The notes below the pieces were generated by a model. It searched no databases and was not told where the DNA came from. It saw only the letters and a list, made by a program, of their open reading frames with translations. Below are positions 43,811 to 52,358 of a stretch of DNA of 64,000 nt, piece after piece. The DNA lies in the NCBI GenBank assembly GCA_014138095.1, contig JACGXE010000005.1:62001-126000 (forward strand), written 5' to 3'. Numbering within the stretch: position 1 is the stretch's first letter; each line of letters opens with the position of its first letter. Both the position numbers and the translations under genes were made by a program. Source of the stretch: Ochrobactrum sp. RH2CCR150 (GTDB taxonomy: Bacteria; Pseudomonadota; Alphaproteobacteria; Rhizobiales; Rhizobiaceae).

Positions 43811-44782
43811 ATGGAACTGCCTCCGATTTTGCGACAGGCGGTGGATGCCGCGCTTGAGGGCGTAGCATTGGCCGATCTCAAGCGCGCTTCCGATCTTCTG
43901 TCGCGTCGCTACCGTGCCGAGACAAGGGATGGTCGCCTGCATATTTCCGACGATCTGGCTGCGAGGGCCTATCTCGCAGCGCGTTTGCCTGCCACTTATG
44001 CGGCGGTGCGTGCGAGCCTCGACAGTGCTGCTGAAGTCTGCCCGGATTTTGCGCCGCAATCGATGCTGGATGTCGGCGCTGGACCGGGTACGGCGCTATG
44101 GGCAGCCCGTGGATGCTGGCCATCGCTTGAAAACGCCACGATGATCGAAGCAAGCCCGGCCATTCGCACTGTGGGTAGCAGTCTGGCCACACAGAGCGGT
44201 CTGGCATCGCTCGACTGGCGCGCCGGCGATGTGGTGAAGGAAAAGCTCGATTTTCCGCAAGCCGATCTTGTCACCATTGCCTATGTGCTGGATGAACTGG
44301 CCCCTGATGATCGGCGCAAGCTGGTTGCGCAGCTTTGGGCGTCTGCGCGGCAGATGTTCGTGATTGTCGAGCCCGGCACGCCGGCGGGCTGGCAGCGCAT
44401 CCTCGATGCGCGCACGGCGCTGATTGGGCTGGGTGCAACGATTGCCGCGCCATGCCCGCACCAGCTGGATTGCCCGCTGGTCGCGCCGGACTGGTGCCAT
44501 TTCTCGCGCCGTGTTGCCCGTTCGCGCATTCATCGAATGACCAAGGATGCGGAAGTGCCGTGGGAGGATGAGAAGTTCATCTATCTCGCCGCCGTGCGCG
44601 AACCGTCCGATGCTGTCGAAGCGCGGGTTGTTGCGCCGACGAGGGTTGGCGGCGGCAAAGTTTCGGTTAAACTCTGCAAGGATGACGGCAGTGCCGAGGA
44701 ACGCTTGCTGACCAAGCGCGACGGCGACCTGTTCCGCTGGGCGCGCCGCGCCGACTGGGGCGATGCCTTGTTGAGGGATTGA
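43811..44782 (+). CDS. Rsm22-type ribosomal small-subunit methyltransferase-like protein
   Basis: 323 residues. The SAM-binding core MLDVGAGPGTALWAA is near residue 85, with ATMIEASPAI and LVTIAYVLDEL following. Cysteines at about 215, 221, 229 and 289 give C-x5-C-x7-C-x59-C, close to the four-cysteine iron-sulfur pattern described for mitochondrial METTL17/Rsm22 relatives. The family acts in small-subunit assembly, and true methyl transfer is unproven. It begins six bases after the DUF2333 stop, so coupling is likely, and LysR follows 15 bases later. Confidence 0.85.
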   Translation: MELPPILRQAVDAALEGVALADLKRASDLLSRRYRAETRDGRLHISDDLAARAYLAARLPATYAAVRASLDSAAEVCPDFAPQSMLDVGAGPGTALWAARGCWPSLENATMIEASPAIRTVGSSLATQSGLASLDWRAGDVVKEKLDFPQADLVTIAYVLDELAPDDRRKLVAQLWASARQMFVIVEPGTPAGWQRILDARTALIGLGATIAAPCPHQLDCPLVAPDWCHFSRRVARSRIHRMTKDAEVPWEDEKFIYLAAVREPSDAVEARVVAPTRVGGGKVSVKLCKDDGSAEERLLTKRDGDLFRWARRADWGDALLRD

Positions 44783-44797
44783 GTTGGAACCAAAGCG

Positions 44798-45676
44798 ATG
44801 AAGATCAGTCTGGTTCAGTTACGTCTGCTGCAAGCTGTAGCCGAAACCGGCAGTGTCGGTGCTGCGGCGCGCCAGATTGGGCTGACGCAATCAGGAGCCA
44901 GTCAGGCGATAGCGACGCTGGAAAAGATACTGGGCCTTGATGTGCTGGCGCGCAAACGCGATGGCGCAACCCTGACGGCCTTTGGCCAGTCTATCCTCGA
45001 CGATGCCAGGACCGCTCTTGCGGCGGTGGACAGGATAGAGCTGCAAGCACGAAGCAATGTTTCAGCAGGACCCGAGCGGCTTCGTGTCGCGGCCATTCCG
45101 AGCCAGCTCGAATATGCCTTGCCCGGTTTACGGAAAGTCTTTCAGCGGCTCTATCCGGGTATTGAACTCAGCGCCTTCGAGGGCGGACATGATGTCGTGA
45201 GCCAATGGGTGCGGGATGGCATTGCCGATCTTGGCATAACCTCGTTGCCCGAGCCGGAGCTGGAAGCATGCGACATCGGCCAGGAGGAGCTTGTTGTGGT
45301 GGGACGCAGCGATGATCCTTTCATGCGACATGACAGGATCGCCGTCGAGACCTTGCGGGATCGCCAGCTGATTGCCGCTGCGGGCTGTGAAATGATCATT
45401 GACCGCATCATTCATGGCGACGGTAAAACCTGCAGCGAGCAGGTGCGCACCCGTGATGTAGCCACCGTGCTGGAAATGGTGCGGCATGGTATCGGCACGA
45501 CGCTTTTATCGGAAATCAGTCTGCCGGGGGCGGACCTGCACGGATTGCGGGCGCTTCGCCTCGATCCGCCGACATTTCGCACCGTCTATATCGTTTTCCG
45601 GGCCGACAGTCCGGTCCGGCATCTGGTCGAGCGGTTCTGCAATGTGGCGCAGGATGCCAAAAGCAAAGCGGCATAA
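44798..45676 (+). CDS. LysR-family regulator
   Basis: 292 residues. HTH: VQLRLLQAVAETGSVGAAARQIGLTQSGASQAIATLEKILG in outline, then VLARKRDGATLTAFGQSILDDA. The effector domain has LRVAAIPSQLEYALPGLRKVFQRLYPGIEL, DLGITSLPEPELEA and GIGTTLLSE. It is the third gene of a run starting with the DUF2333 gene and lies 98 bases before an EamA exporter on the same strand. Unlike most LysR genes it is not divergent from a target, so the regulated gene is unclear; the exporter is the best guess. Confidence 0.9.
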   Translation: MKISLVQLRLLQAVAETGSVGAAARQIGLTQSGASQAIATLEKILGLDVLARKRDGATLTAFGQSILDDARTALAAVDRIELQARSNVSAGPERLRVAAIPSQLEYALPGLRKVFQRLYPGIELSAFEGGHDVVSQWVRDGIADLGITSLPEPELEACDIGQEELVVVGRSDDPFMRHDRIAVETLRDRQLIAAAGCEMIIDRIIHGDGKTCSEQVRTRDVATVLEMVRHGIGTTLLSEISLPGADLHGLRALRLDPPTFRTVYIVFRADSPVRHLVERFCNVAQDAKSKAA

Positions 45677-45774
45677 GAAACTCTAATATCTCATATCTCG
45701 CTTATCCGTGGTGTCCGCCACGGCGAAGAGTGCAATAGTCCGGCTCTTCTTCGACCATCCCGCAGCGAGCACAC

Positions 45775-46692
45775 ATGACCGCCATTGCCGACAACAATCC
45801 GACACTTTCGACATCCGATACGATACGCGGTCTGGCCTGGGGGCTGTCCGGGGTTCTGGTATGGTCCGGATCGTTCGTTCTGACGCGTTTCGGGTTCAAG
45901 ACCGCGCTTACGCCTTTTGACATCATCGCTTTGCGCTTTGGCGTGGCGGGGCTGGTGCTGCTGCCAGTTGTTGTCCTGAAGGGCTTCGGCTTTCGGCAGC
46001 TTGGGCCGCTGGGCTTTGTGCTGCTGGTTTCCGGCGCAGGTGCGCCTTATGCCCTGTTGACCGCCTATGGTCTGCAATTTGCCCCGGCATCCCATGCGGC
46101 AGCGCTCATTCCGGGCATCATGACAGTGCTCGTGGCCATTCTGGGCGTGGTGCTTCTGGGAGAACGTCTTGCAATGTCGCGCTGGCTCGGGGTCGTCCTG
46201 ATCCTGATCGGCAGCATGTTGATTGCCGGGCTGTCGCAACTGGGCGGGCAGGAAATGGTTGGGCACATCGCCTTCTTCGCCGCGGCGCTGATATGGGCGA
46301 CTTATGTCATGGTGTTTCGCAGCAAGGGCATGGACGGGCTGCATGCGACGGCGATTTCAGCGGTCGCCTCGGCCCTGCTCTATCTGCCGATCTATGCGCT
46401 TTTCCTGCCCAAGGGGCTCGGTGCAACATCCTGGGGCGACATCACCCTGCAAGGGTTTTATCAGGGCGTTCTCACGTCGGCCTTTGGCGTCTTCGCCTTC
46501 AACCGTGCCGTTGTTCTGCTGGGAACGGCGGCGGGGGCAGCACTTTCGGCGCTGATCCCCGTCATCACGCTGGTTCTTGCCCTTGTCCTGCTTGGCGAAG
46601 TGCCGGGCTTGGCCGACACGCTCGCCGCCCTCCTGATCAGTGTCGGTGTGCTGGCACTGAACAGGAAGGGCAAGAAGTCGGTCGCGTCATGA
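45775..46692 (+). CDS. EamA/DMT-family membrane exporter
   Basis: 305 residues, two EamA repeats with ten helices: GLAWGLSGVLVWSGSFVLTRFGF begins the first, FFAAALIWATYVMVFRSKGM the second (near residue 170). YGLQFAPASHAAALIPGIM at the end of repeat one matches the usual EamA loop. The substrate is unknown. Its stop overlaps the convergent MFS gene by six bases. The start ATG has only a weak GAG ribosome site. Confidence 0.88.
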   Translation: MTAIADNNPTLSTSDTIRGLAWGLSGVLVWSGSFVLTRFGFKTALTPFDIIALRFGVAGLVLLPVVVLKGFGFRQLGPLGFVLLVSGAGAPYALLTAYGLQFAPASHAAALIPGIMTVLVAILGVVLLGERLAMSRWLGVVLILIGSMLIAGLSQLGGQEMVGHIAFFAAALIWATYVMVFRSKGMDGLHATAISAVASALLYLPIYALFLPKGLGATSWGDITLQGFYQGVLTSAFGVFAFNRAVVLLGTAAGAALSALIPVITLVLALVLLGEVPGLADTLAALLISVGVLALNRKGKKSVAS

Positions 46693-47979
46693 AGCCTGTA
46701 GCACCACGCGCGGGGCAGGACGGTTGATGATGAACACCATCGCCGCCGCAGCAAGGCACATGGCGCCAGCCAGAACGAGTGCTGGTGTATAGCTGTCATA
46801 GTCGGTGCGGACAAAGCCCGCGAAACCGGCGGCGGCAGCAGCGCCAATCTGGTGACCGGTGAACACCCAGCCAAAGACCAGACCGGCCTTTTCCGGGCCG
46901 AAACGTTCGGCGGCAAGCTTCACCGTCGGTGGTACGGTTGCGACCCAGTCCAGACCGTAGAAGACGGCAAACAGCGCCAGTTCATAGACCGAGAAGTCGG
47001 TGAAGGTCAGATAGATCAGCGACAGGCCGCGCAGCGCATAGAACCAGAACAGCAGCCAGCGATTGTCGAAACGGTCGGACAGCCAGCCGGACATGATCGT
47101 GCCGATCAGGTCGAATGCGCCGATGACTGCGAGGATGCCGGCTGCGCCGACTGGCGCGATGCCGTAGTCACCGCAAAGCGTGATCCAGTGGGTCTGGATG
47201 AGGCCGTTGGTCGAGAAACCGCAGACGAAGAAGGTCAGGAACAGCACCCAGAAAGTGGAGGTCGAAGACGCTTCGCGCAGGGTCACCAGCGGTGAGGCAA
47301 GCATCGCACCAAAGCTCTTCTTCGGTTCAGGTGCTGGCAGCGGAGCCGTGCGGCCATAGGGCTTCAGGCCGATATCTGCCGGATGATCGCGCATCAAGGC
47401 GAGAACCAGCAACAGCGCAACGGTCAGGAATCCGATGACGATGGTGAGCGATGTGCGCCAGCCAATGGTCTGGCTGACACTGGCGAGGATCGGCATGAAA
47501 ACCAGCTGGCCGGTGGCATTGCTGGCCGTCATCAGGCCGACCACAAGGCCGCGGCGCTTTTCAAACCACCGTGCGGCAACCGTTGCACCCAGCACGAGCG
47601 CGGTCATGCCGGTGCCGACACCGATCACGACGCCCCAGAGGCCCACCATCTGCCATTCCTCGGTCATGAAGATGGAGCCAAGCAGGCCGCTGGCGATCAG
47701 GATCAGAGCTGCGGTCACAACGCGGCGCAGGCCGAACTGGTTCATGAAGGCGGCAGCAAACGGTCCCATCAGGCCGAACAGAACCAGACGAAGCGCCATG
47801 GCAAAGGAGATATTGGCGTTGGTCCAGCCGAATTCGCGCTGGAGCGGTTCGATCAATATGCCTGCCGAACCCATGGCGGCAGCCGTTGCCAACATGGTCA
47901 GGAAGGTAATGGCGGCGACAACCCATCCGTAATGGATGTTTCTCTGTGCGAGAACGCGTGCGAGGCTAGCGGATATCAT
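46687..47979 (-). CDS. MFS transporter (OFA/monocarboxylate-like)
   Basis: 430 residues with twelve hydrophobic helices. GWVVAAITFLTMLATAAAMGSAGILIEPLQREFGW at the start, VARWFEKRRGLVVGLMTASNATGQLVFMP around residue 130-158 (motif A-like cytoplasmic loop) and SGWLSDRFDNRWLLFWFY in the second half mark the oxalate/formate antiporter and MCT-like branch. It follows a MarR gene on the same strand by 142 bases, consistent with MarR control. The substrate is unknown. Confidence 0.88.
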   Translation of the reverse strand: MISASLARVLAQRNIHYGWVVAAITFLTMLATAAAMGSAGILIEPLQREFGWTNANISFAMALRLVLFGLMGPFAAAFMNQFGLRRVVTAALILIASGLLGSIFMTEEWQMVGLWGVVIGVGTGMTALVLGATVAARWFEKRRGLVVGLMTASNATGQLVFMPILASVSQTIGWRTSLTIVIGFLTVALLLVLALMRDHPADIGLKPYGRTAPLPAPEPKKSFGAMLASPLVTLREASSTSTFWVLFLTFFVCGFSTNGLIQTHWITLCGDYGIAPVGAAGILAVIGAFDLIGTIMSGWLSDRFDNRWLLFWFYALRGLSLIYLTFTDFSVYELALFAVFYGLDWVATVPPTVKLAAERFGPEKAGLVFGWVFTGHQIGAAAAAGFAGFVRTDYDSYTPALVLAGAMCLAAAAMVFIINRPAPRVVLQAS

Positions 47980-48121
47980 CTTGAGCGCTTTCGGTTAGGA
48001 CCATCTTTACAAAAATGGCCACGGATAGGAAGGCGAGCTTCTTTGCGCGTAGCCGCAGAAGCGCGCTCCGTCATTGTTTCCAGTCAAGTCGGTTCAGTCA
48101 GAGGGTCGCGTCCGGCTGGCT

Positions 48122-48520
48122 TCAGAGTGCCTGAAGCAGCGCCTGCAACTGTTCGACCCCGTCATTTCCAAGTTTATCTTCGATTTCTTCCTGGGCTTTG
48201 TCCCAGAGCGGACCGCCACGGGCGAGAAGTTCCCGGCCCGTATCGGTCAATCTGATATTGGTTTCGCGATGGTCTTCACCCTGGCCGGGCTCAACCAGTC
48301 CCATGCGCTGCAACACCTTGGCATTGCGCCCCATCGTGGAACGATCAAGCTCGGCCGTACGCGCCAGTTCGGTGATCGACAGCGTTCCCGCGCGGTCAAG
48401 CCGACGCAGCAGGCTGAACTGTGCGACATTGATGCCAAGCGGAGCCAGCGCCTCGTCATAGATGGCCGAGGTTTTGCGCGATGCCTGACGCAGAAGGATG
48501 CAGAAACAAGAATGTGCCAT
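48122..48520 (-). CDS. MarR-family regulator
   Basis: 132 residues from the ATG at 48520; an in-frame ATG at 48559 would read through the palindrome that separates them. Winged HTH: LGINVAQFSLLRRLDRAGTLSITELARTAELDRSTMGRNAKVLQRMGLVEPGQGEDHRE in outline, including the MarR wing. Cys5 and Cys7 lie near the N-terminus (HSCFCILL), a place where some MarR proteins sense oxidants. It precedes the MFS transporter gene on the same strand and probably represses it and itself. Confidence 0.9.
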   Translation of the reverse strand: MAHSCFCILLRQASRKTSAIYDEALAPLGINVAQFSLLRRLDRAGTLSITELARTAELDRSTMGRNAKVLQRMGLVEPGQGEDHRETNIRLTDTGRELLARGGPLWDKAQEEIEDKLGNDGVEQLQALLQAL

Positions 48521-48522
48521 GA

Positions 48523-48540
48523 TGCGGGTATATACCCGCA
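48523..48540. promoter_or_regulatory. Perfect 18-bp palindrome, candidate MarR operator
   Basis: TGCGGGTATATACCCGCA is a perfect inverted repeat ending two bases from the regulator's ATG at 48520. The centre TATATA could double as part of a -10 element. A MarR dimer bound here would cover the transcription or translation start. Confidence 0.6.
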
Positions 48541-48614
48541 AATGAATTCTGGCAAGCATTCATTGCTGGAACAGGAATGATCCTGTCAGCATAGTGCGGG
48601 CGATGAGAGGCCCT

Positions 48615-49076
48615 TTATACCGCGATATGCGCGGTTTCCTTGACTTCTTCCATGACGGCATAGGTGTGCGATTCCCGCACGCCCGGCAGCGAAAGAAGCG
48701 CTTCGGACAGGAAACGGCGATAGTGGTCCATGTCGGACACGCGGGCCTTGACGAGATAGTCGAAGCCGCCCGCCACCATATGGCATTCGAGAACGTCTGG
48801 ATTGTTGCGCGTGAAAGTCGCGAAGGTCTCGAAGACCTCCGGCGTCGTGCGGTCGAGTTTGATCTCGATGAAAACCAGCATGGCGCGGTCGAGCATCTTG
48901 GGCGACAGCCGCGCTGAATAGCCCAGAATATAGCCTTCCCGGGTCAGGCGCTTGACGCGTTCCGCAGTCGCTGTCTGTGAGAGATTGATGCGATCGGCAA
49001 GCTCGGTATTGGTCAGGCGCCCATTCTCCTGGAGGGCCTGTAGGATGTTCCTGTCCATGGCATCAAGGTTCTTCAT
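48615..49076 (-). CDS. Lrp/AsnC family regulator
   Basis: 153 residues from the ATG at 49076. HTH: LDAMDRNILQALQENGRLTNTELADRINLSQTATAERVKRLTREGYI in outline; RAM domain with VLECHMVAGGFDYLVKARVSDMDHYRRFL, the effector-binding loop of true Lrp-type proteins. It lies 94 bases upstream of the MarR gene on the same strand. Which amino acid it senses cannot be read from sequence. No target gene adjoins on the divergent side, where 538 bases without a protein gene precede trpL. Confidence 0.88.
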   Translation of the reverse strand: MKNLDAMDRNILQALQENGRLTNTELADRINLSQTATAERVKRLTREGYILGYSARLSPKMLDRAMLVFIEIKLDRTTPEVFETFATFTRNNPDVLECHMVAGGFDYLVKARVSDMDHYRRFLSEALLSLPGVRESHTYAVMEEVKETAHIAV

Positions 49077-49334
49077 GCGTGTTTCCCCAACTGGTCGCCT
49101 GTTTGCGGCGACTCTTTTCTTCATGCATTCATTCTGAATTAAGTCACGGGAATGAATCTGAAATCCGCGCTGGGCGCAAGACGAAACTTGTTCAGAAGGC
49201 TGACAAATTTGCGGGGGCTGGTGCTGCCTGTCCCAAATACGAACAGACAGCCCCGAATCAATTACTAGTTGCCAAGTATATGCAACCCATGGTAGTGATT
49301 AGCCATACTGAAAGTCATATTACACGTATAAATT

Positions 49335-49459
49335 TAGTCATTTGGGGGGCGAGGAGCCTCGTTGTGATCAGGCAAGGCACCCCGCTTCCTTGTCTGTATG
49401 TCCTCATTAAGGACAGGGAAAAGTCCGGCCCTTCCGTGGTGTCCGGACTTTTCTTTTTT
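49335..49459 (+). ncRNA. Candidate small RNA ending in an orphan terminator
   Basis: A strong rho-independent terminator (AAAAGTCCGG at 49419-49428, CCGGACTTTT at 49443-49452, then CTTTTTT) has no upstream gene on its strand for several hundred bases. Directly before it are two more stable hairpins: CGAGG/CCTCG near 49341-49352 and TGTCCT/AGGACA (49399-49404 with 49410-49415). A TATAAA at 49327 could be a -10. The 5' end is a guess. I could not match it to a named rhizobial sRNA family. Confidence 0.5.
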
Positions 49460-49577
49460 CGGTTCCGAAGGCTTAGCATAATTCTGACAGGTATAGGCCT
49501 GACAACAATAACAGGATCGCCTCGTAGGCCACAGATACTGGCCTTGCTGCGAAAAATGCGAGGCTGCAATTTTCCGG

Positions 49578-49614
49578 TTGCAAGGCACCCGGCGGAGCGC
49601 TAACACTAGCGCCC
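49578..49614 (+). promoter_or_regulatory. trpL promoter, probably giving a leaderless leader ORF
   Basis: TTGCAA (49578-49583), a 17-base spacer and TAACAC (49601-49606), with the trpL ATG 8 bases after the -10. That spacing puts the transcription start at or next to the A of the ATG, as reported for Sinorhizobium trpL. Confidence 0.6.
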
Positions 49615-49662
49615 ATGAATATTTCGCACATTCGCATCAACGGTTGGTGGTGGGCTCGCTAA
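49615..49662 (+). CDS. trpL: Trp leader peptide TrpL
   Basis: A 15-residue ORF, MNISHIRINGWWWAR, with three consecutive TGG codons near the end and a TAA stop. It lies ahead of an attenuator and of trpE(G), and closely resembles rhizobial trpL peptides, which also carry a Trp triplet followed by Ala-Arg. Ribosome stalling at the Trp codons when charged tRNA-Trp is short allows read-through into trpE(G). In Sinorhizobium the released leader RNA and the peptide also act in trans; whether that holds here is unknown. Confidence 0.9.
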   Translation: MNISHIRINGWWWAR

Positions 49663-49740
49663 AAGCGGCCACGCAGGCGTTTGCGCATATGCGTTCAGGA
49701 GACAGGGCCGCTGGGATTATCCGGGCGGCCTTTTTGTTTG
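49663..49740 (+). promoter_or_regulatory. trp transcription attenuator
   Basis: AGCGGCC (49664-49670) can pair with GGCCGC (49706-49711) as antiterminator; the same GGCCGC instead pairs with GCGGCC (49725-49730) as terminator, followed by TTTTTGTTT. The two exclusive pairings just after trpL are the classic attenuator layout. Confidence 0.85.
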
Positions 49741-49804
49741 GCTGCTCGAATGGGACCGAAGCCCGGAATTATTCGAAAACCAAAGCAATTGGGATTAGCC
49801 GACC

Positions 49805-52003
49805 ATGAATGCGAAGATAGCGGATAGCGAGATATTTCAGCACGAAACGGCTGGCGGCATTGTCGTCGAGCGCGTGCGCCATCTCACAACGTATAAGGGC
49901 GCCATCGAAACCTATATCGATGTGCTCAATGAAAGACGCGGTGCGGTGTTCTCGTCCAACTACGAATATCCGGGCCGCTATACGCGATGGGACACGGCAA
50001 TCGTCGATCCGCCAGTGGTGATCACGTCGCGCCAGCGCACGATGCGCATCGAGGCGTTGAACGCCCGTGGTGTCATCCTGCTGCGCCCCATTCTCGATAC
50101 GGTGCAGGCCCTGGGCGAAGTGACGGTAGATACGTCCACTGAAGATCGCATCGAGCTGACGATTGCAGAGCCGACCGGCACGTTTACCGAAGAAGAGCGT
50201 TCGCGCATGCCTTCGGTGTTCACGGTGCTGCGCGCCATTGTCGGGCTTTTCTTCTCGGAAGAAGATGCTAATCTCGGCCTTTATGGTGCTTTCGGTTACG
50301 ATCTGGCGTTCCAGTTCGATCCGATCCAGTACAAGCTCAAGCGCCCGGAAACCCAGCGCGATCTGGTGCTGTTCATTCCAGATGAAATCTTTGTCGCCGA
50401 CCACTATGCAGCACGCGCCTGGGTCGATCGTTATGAATTCACCTGCGGCGGTTCCTCGACGCATGGTCTTGCGCGGGAAACACCTGCCGAGGCGTTCAAG
50501 CCCTCGGAGCGCACATTGCCGCGTGGCGATCACAATCCGGGCGAATATGCCAAGCTGGTCGAGCGCGCCAAGGATAGCTTCAAGCGCGGCGATCTGTTCG
50601 AGGTTGTGCCGGGCCAGACTTTTTATGAGCGTTGCCACACCGCGCCGTCGGAAATCTTCCGCCGCCTGAAGACGATCAACCCATCGCCTTATTCCTTCTT
50701 CATCAATCTCGGCGAGAACGAATATCTGGTCGGCGCATCGCCGGAAATGTTCGTGCGCGTCAATGGCCGCCGCATCGAAACCTGCCCGATTTCGGGCACG
50801 ATCAAGCGCGGTGAGGATGCCATTTCAGACTCTGAGCAGATCCTGAAACTGCTCAATTCCAAGAAAGACGAATCCGAACTGACCATGTGTTCGGATGTGG
50901 ACCGCAACGACAAGAGCCGCGTTTGCGAGCCGGGGTCGGTGCGAGTGATCGGTCGTCGCCAGATCGAAATGTATTCGCGCCTGATCCACACGGTTGATCA
51001 TATTGAAGGTCGTCTGCGCGACGGCATGGATGCTTTCGACGGTTTCCTCAGCCATGCATGGGCCGTGACCGTGACTGGCGCGCCGAAATTGTGGGCGATG
51101 CGTTTCCTTGAGGAAAACGAGCGCAGCCCGCGTGCATGGTATGGCGGCGCCATCGGCATGATGCATTTCAACGGCGACATGAATACGGGTCTCACCTTGC
51201 GCACCATCCGCATCAAGGATGGCGTGGCTGAAATCCGCGCTGGCGCGACGCTGCTGTTCGATTCCAATCCGGAGGAGGAAGAGGCGGAAACAGAGCTGAA
51301 GGCTTCGGCGATGATCGCGGCTGTGCGTGAGGCGCAGAAGAGCAACCATGTTGCGGAAGAACGCGTTGCCGCCAAGGTGGGCGAGGGCATCTCGGTCTTG
51401 CTGGTGGATCACGAAGATTCCTTCGTGCATACGCTGGCCAATTATTTCCGCCAGACGGGTGCAACCGTATCGACGGTCCGCTCGCCGGTTGCCGACGATA
51501 TTTTCGACCGCGTCAATCCTGATCTTGTCGTGCTTTCGCCGGGACCGGGTTCGCCGCAGGATTTCGACTGCAAGGCAACCATCGACAAGGCGCGCAAGCG
51601 CGAACTGCCGATCTTTGGCGTCTGCCTTGGGCTGCAGGCGCTGGCAGAAGCCTATGGCGGTACATTGCGCCAGTTGCGCATTCCGATGCACGGCAAGCCG
51701 TCGCGCATTCGCGTGTCGAAGCCTGAACGCATTTTCTCCGGTCTGCCGAAGGAAGTGACGGTCGGGCGCTACCATTCGATCTTCGCCGATCCGGAGCGTC
51801 TGCCCGATGATTTCCTCGTCACGGCGGAAACCGAAGACGGTGTCATCATGGCTTTCGAGCATAAAAAGGAGCCGGTGGCGGCTGTTCAGTTCCACCCGGA
51901 ATCGATCATGACGCTCGGCCACAATGCCGGTATGCGCATGATCGAAAATGTGGTGACGCATCTGGCGGGCAAACACAAAAAAGCGCGCCGCAGCAACTAC
52001 TGA
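49805..52003 (+). CDS. trpE: Fused anthranilate synthase TrpE-TrpG
   Basis: 732 residues: TrpE domain about 1-515 and glutamine amidotransferase TrpG domain about 525-720 in one chain, a fusion typical of Rhizobiales. Chorismate-binding blocks [46 protein letters not shown] and [21 protein letters not shown] are in order. The amidotransferase has nucleophile Cys about 607 ([10 protein letters not shown]) and His/Glu in QFHPES (about 697). It makes anthranilate from chorismate and glutamine, the first step of tryptophan synthesis, and is controlled by the upstream attenuator. Confidence 0.97.
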   Translation: MNAKIADSEIFQHETAGGIVVERVRHLTTYKGAIETYIDVLNERRGAVFSSNYEYPGRYTRWDTAIVDPPVVITSRQRTMRIEALNARGVILLRPILDTVQALGEVTVDTSTEDRIELTIAEPTGTFTEEERSRMPSVFTVLRAIVGLFFSEEDANLGLYGAFGYDLAFQFDPIQYKLKRPETQRDLVLFIPDEIFVADHYAARAWVDRYEFTCGGSSTHGLARETPAEAFKPSERTLPRGDHNPGEYAKLVERAKDSFKRGDLFEVVPGQTFYERCHTAPSEIFRRLKTINPSPYSFFINLGENEYLVGASPEMFVRVNGRRIETCPISGTIKRGEDAISDSEQILKLLNSKKDESELTMCSDVDRNDKSRVCEPGSVRVIGRRQIEMYSRLIHTVDHIEGRLRDGMDAFDGFLSHAWAVTVTGAPKLWAMRFLEENERSPRAWYGGAIGMMHFNGDMNTGLTLRTIRIKDGVAEIRAGATLLFDSNPEEEEAETELKASAMIAAVREAQKSNHVAEERVAAKVGEGISVLLVDHEDSFVHTLANYFRQTGATVSTVRSPVADDIFDRVNPDLVVLSPGPGSPQDFDCKATIDKARKRELPIFGVCLGLQALAEAYGGTLRQLRIPMHGKPSRIRVSKPERIFSGLPKEVTVGRYHSIFADPERLPDDFLVTAETEDGVIMAFEHKKEPVAAVQFHPESIMTLGHNAGMRMIENVVTHLAGKHKKARRSNY

Positions 52004-52029
52004 AAGAGCGTTTCATTGCCTTGATATTC

Positions 52030-52065
52030 AACCGGTCGCAGTCATCCTGCGGCCGGTTTTGTTTT
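52030..52065 (+). terminator. trpE(G) terminator
   Basis: AACCGGTCGCAG (52030-52041) pairs with CTGCGGCCGGTT (52047-52058) with one G-T, followed by TTGTTTTG. Confidence 0.85.
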
Positions 52066-52358
52066 GGGCTGTTCAGGGCGCGTTTTGACTGCTTGCTCTG
52101 GCAACTCATTTGCAACTGTAATGCCTTGCATTTGCAGGAAAAATTAAATGCGATAACTGAAAAACAGGGGTACGAACTTCGATTGTTCTGGGGTATAGAG
52201 CGGTTTCAAAAGTGCAGTTGCATAGGACTGACCGGCTCTGAAAGCTAATTTCAAGCCAAAGCCGGTGCGCATGAGCCCAATATGCATGAGCCTGAATTGG
52301 TCAAGGTCCGGTTTTTGGGCCTGTCTCGGGCAGTAATTAGATAAATCAAAGGTTCGTC
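52066..52358. other. Intergenic region before the CDF gene
   Basis: About 293 bases with no convincing gene. One repeat-like segment, AGAGCGGTTTC (near 52198) to GACCGGCTCT (near 52240), has inverted ends. The reading frame covering 52021-52248 has no ribosome site and unusual composition, and is not called. Confidence 0.4.

Noticed and set aside
52021..52248. 75-codon frame after trpE(G)
   Set aside because: Starts inside the terminator hairpin, lacks a ribosome site and has random-looking composition.
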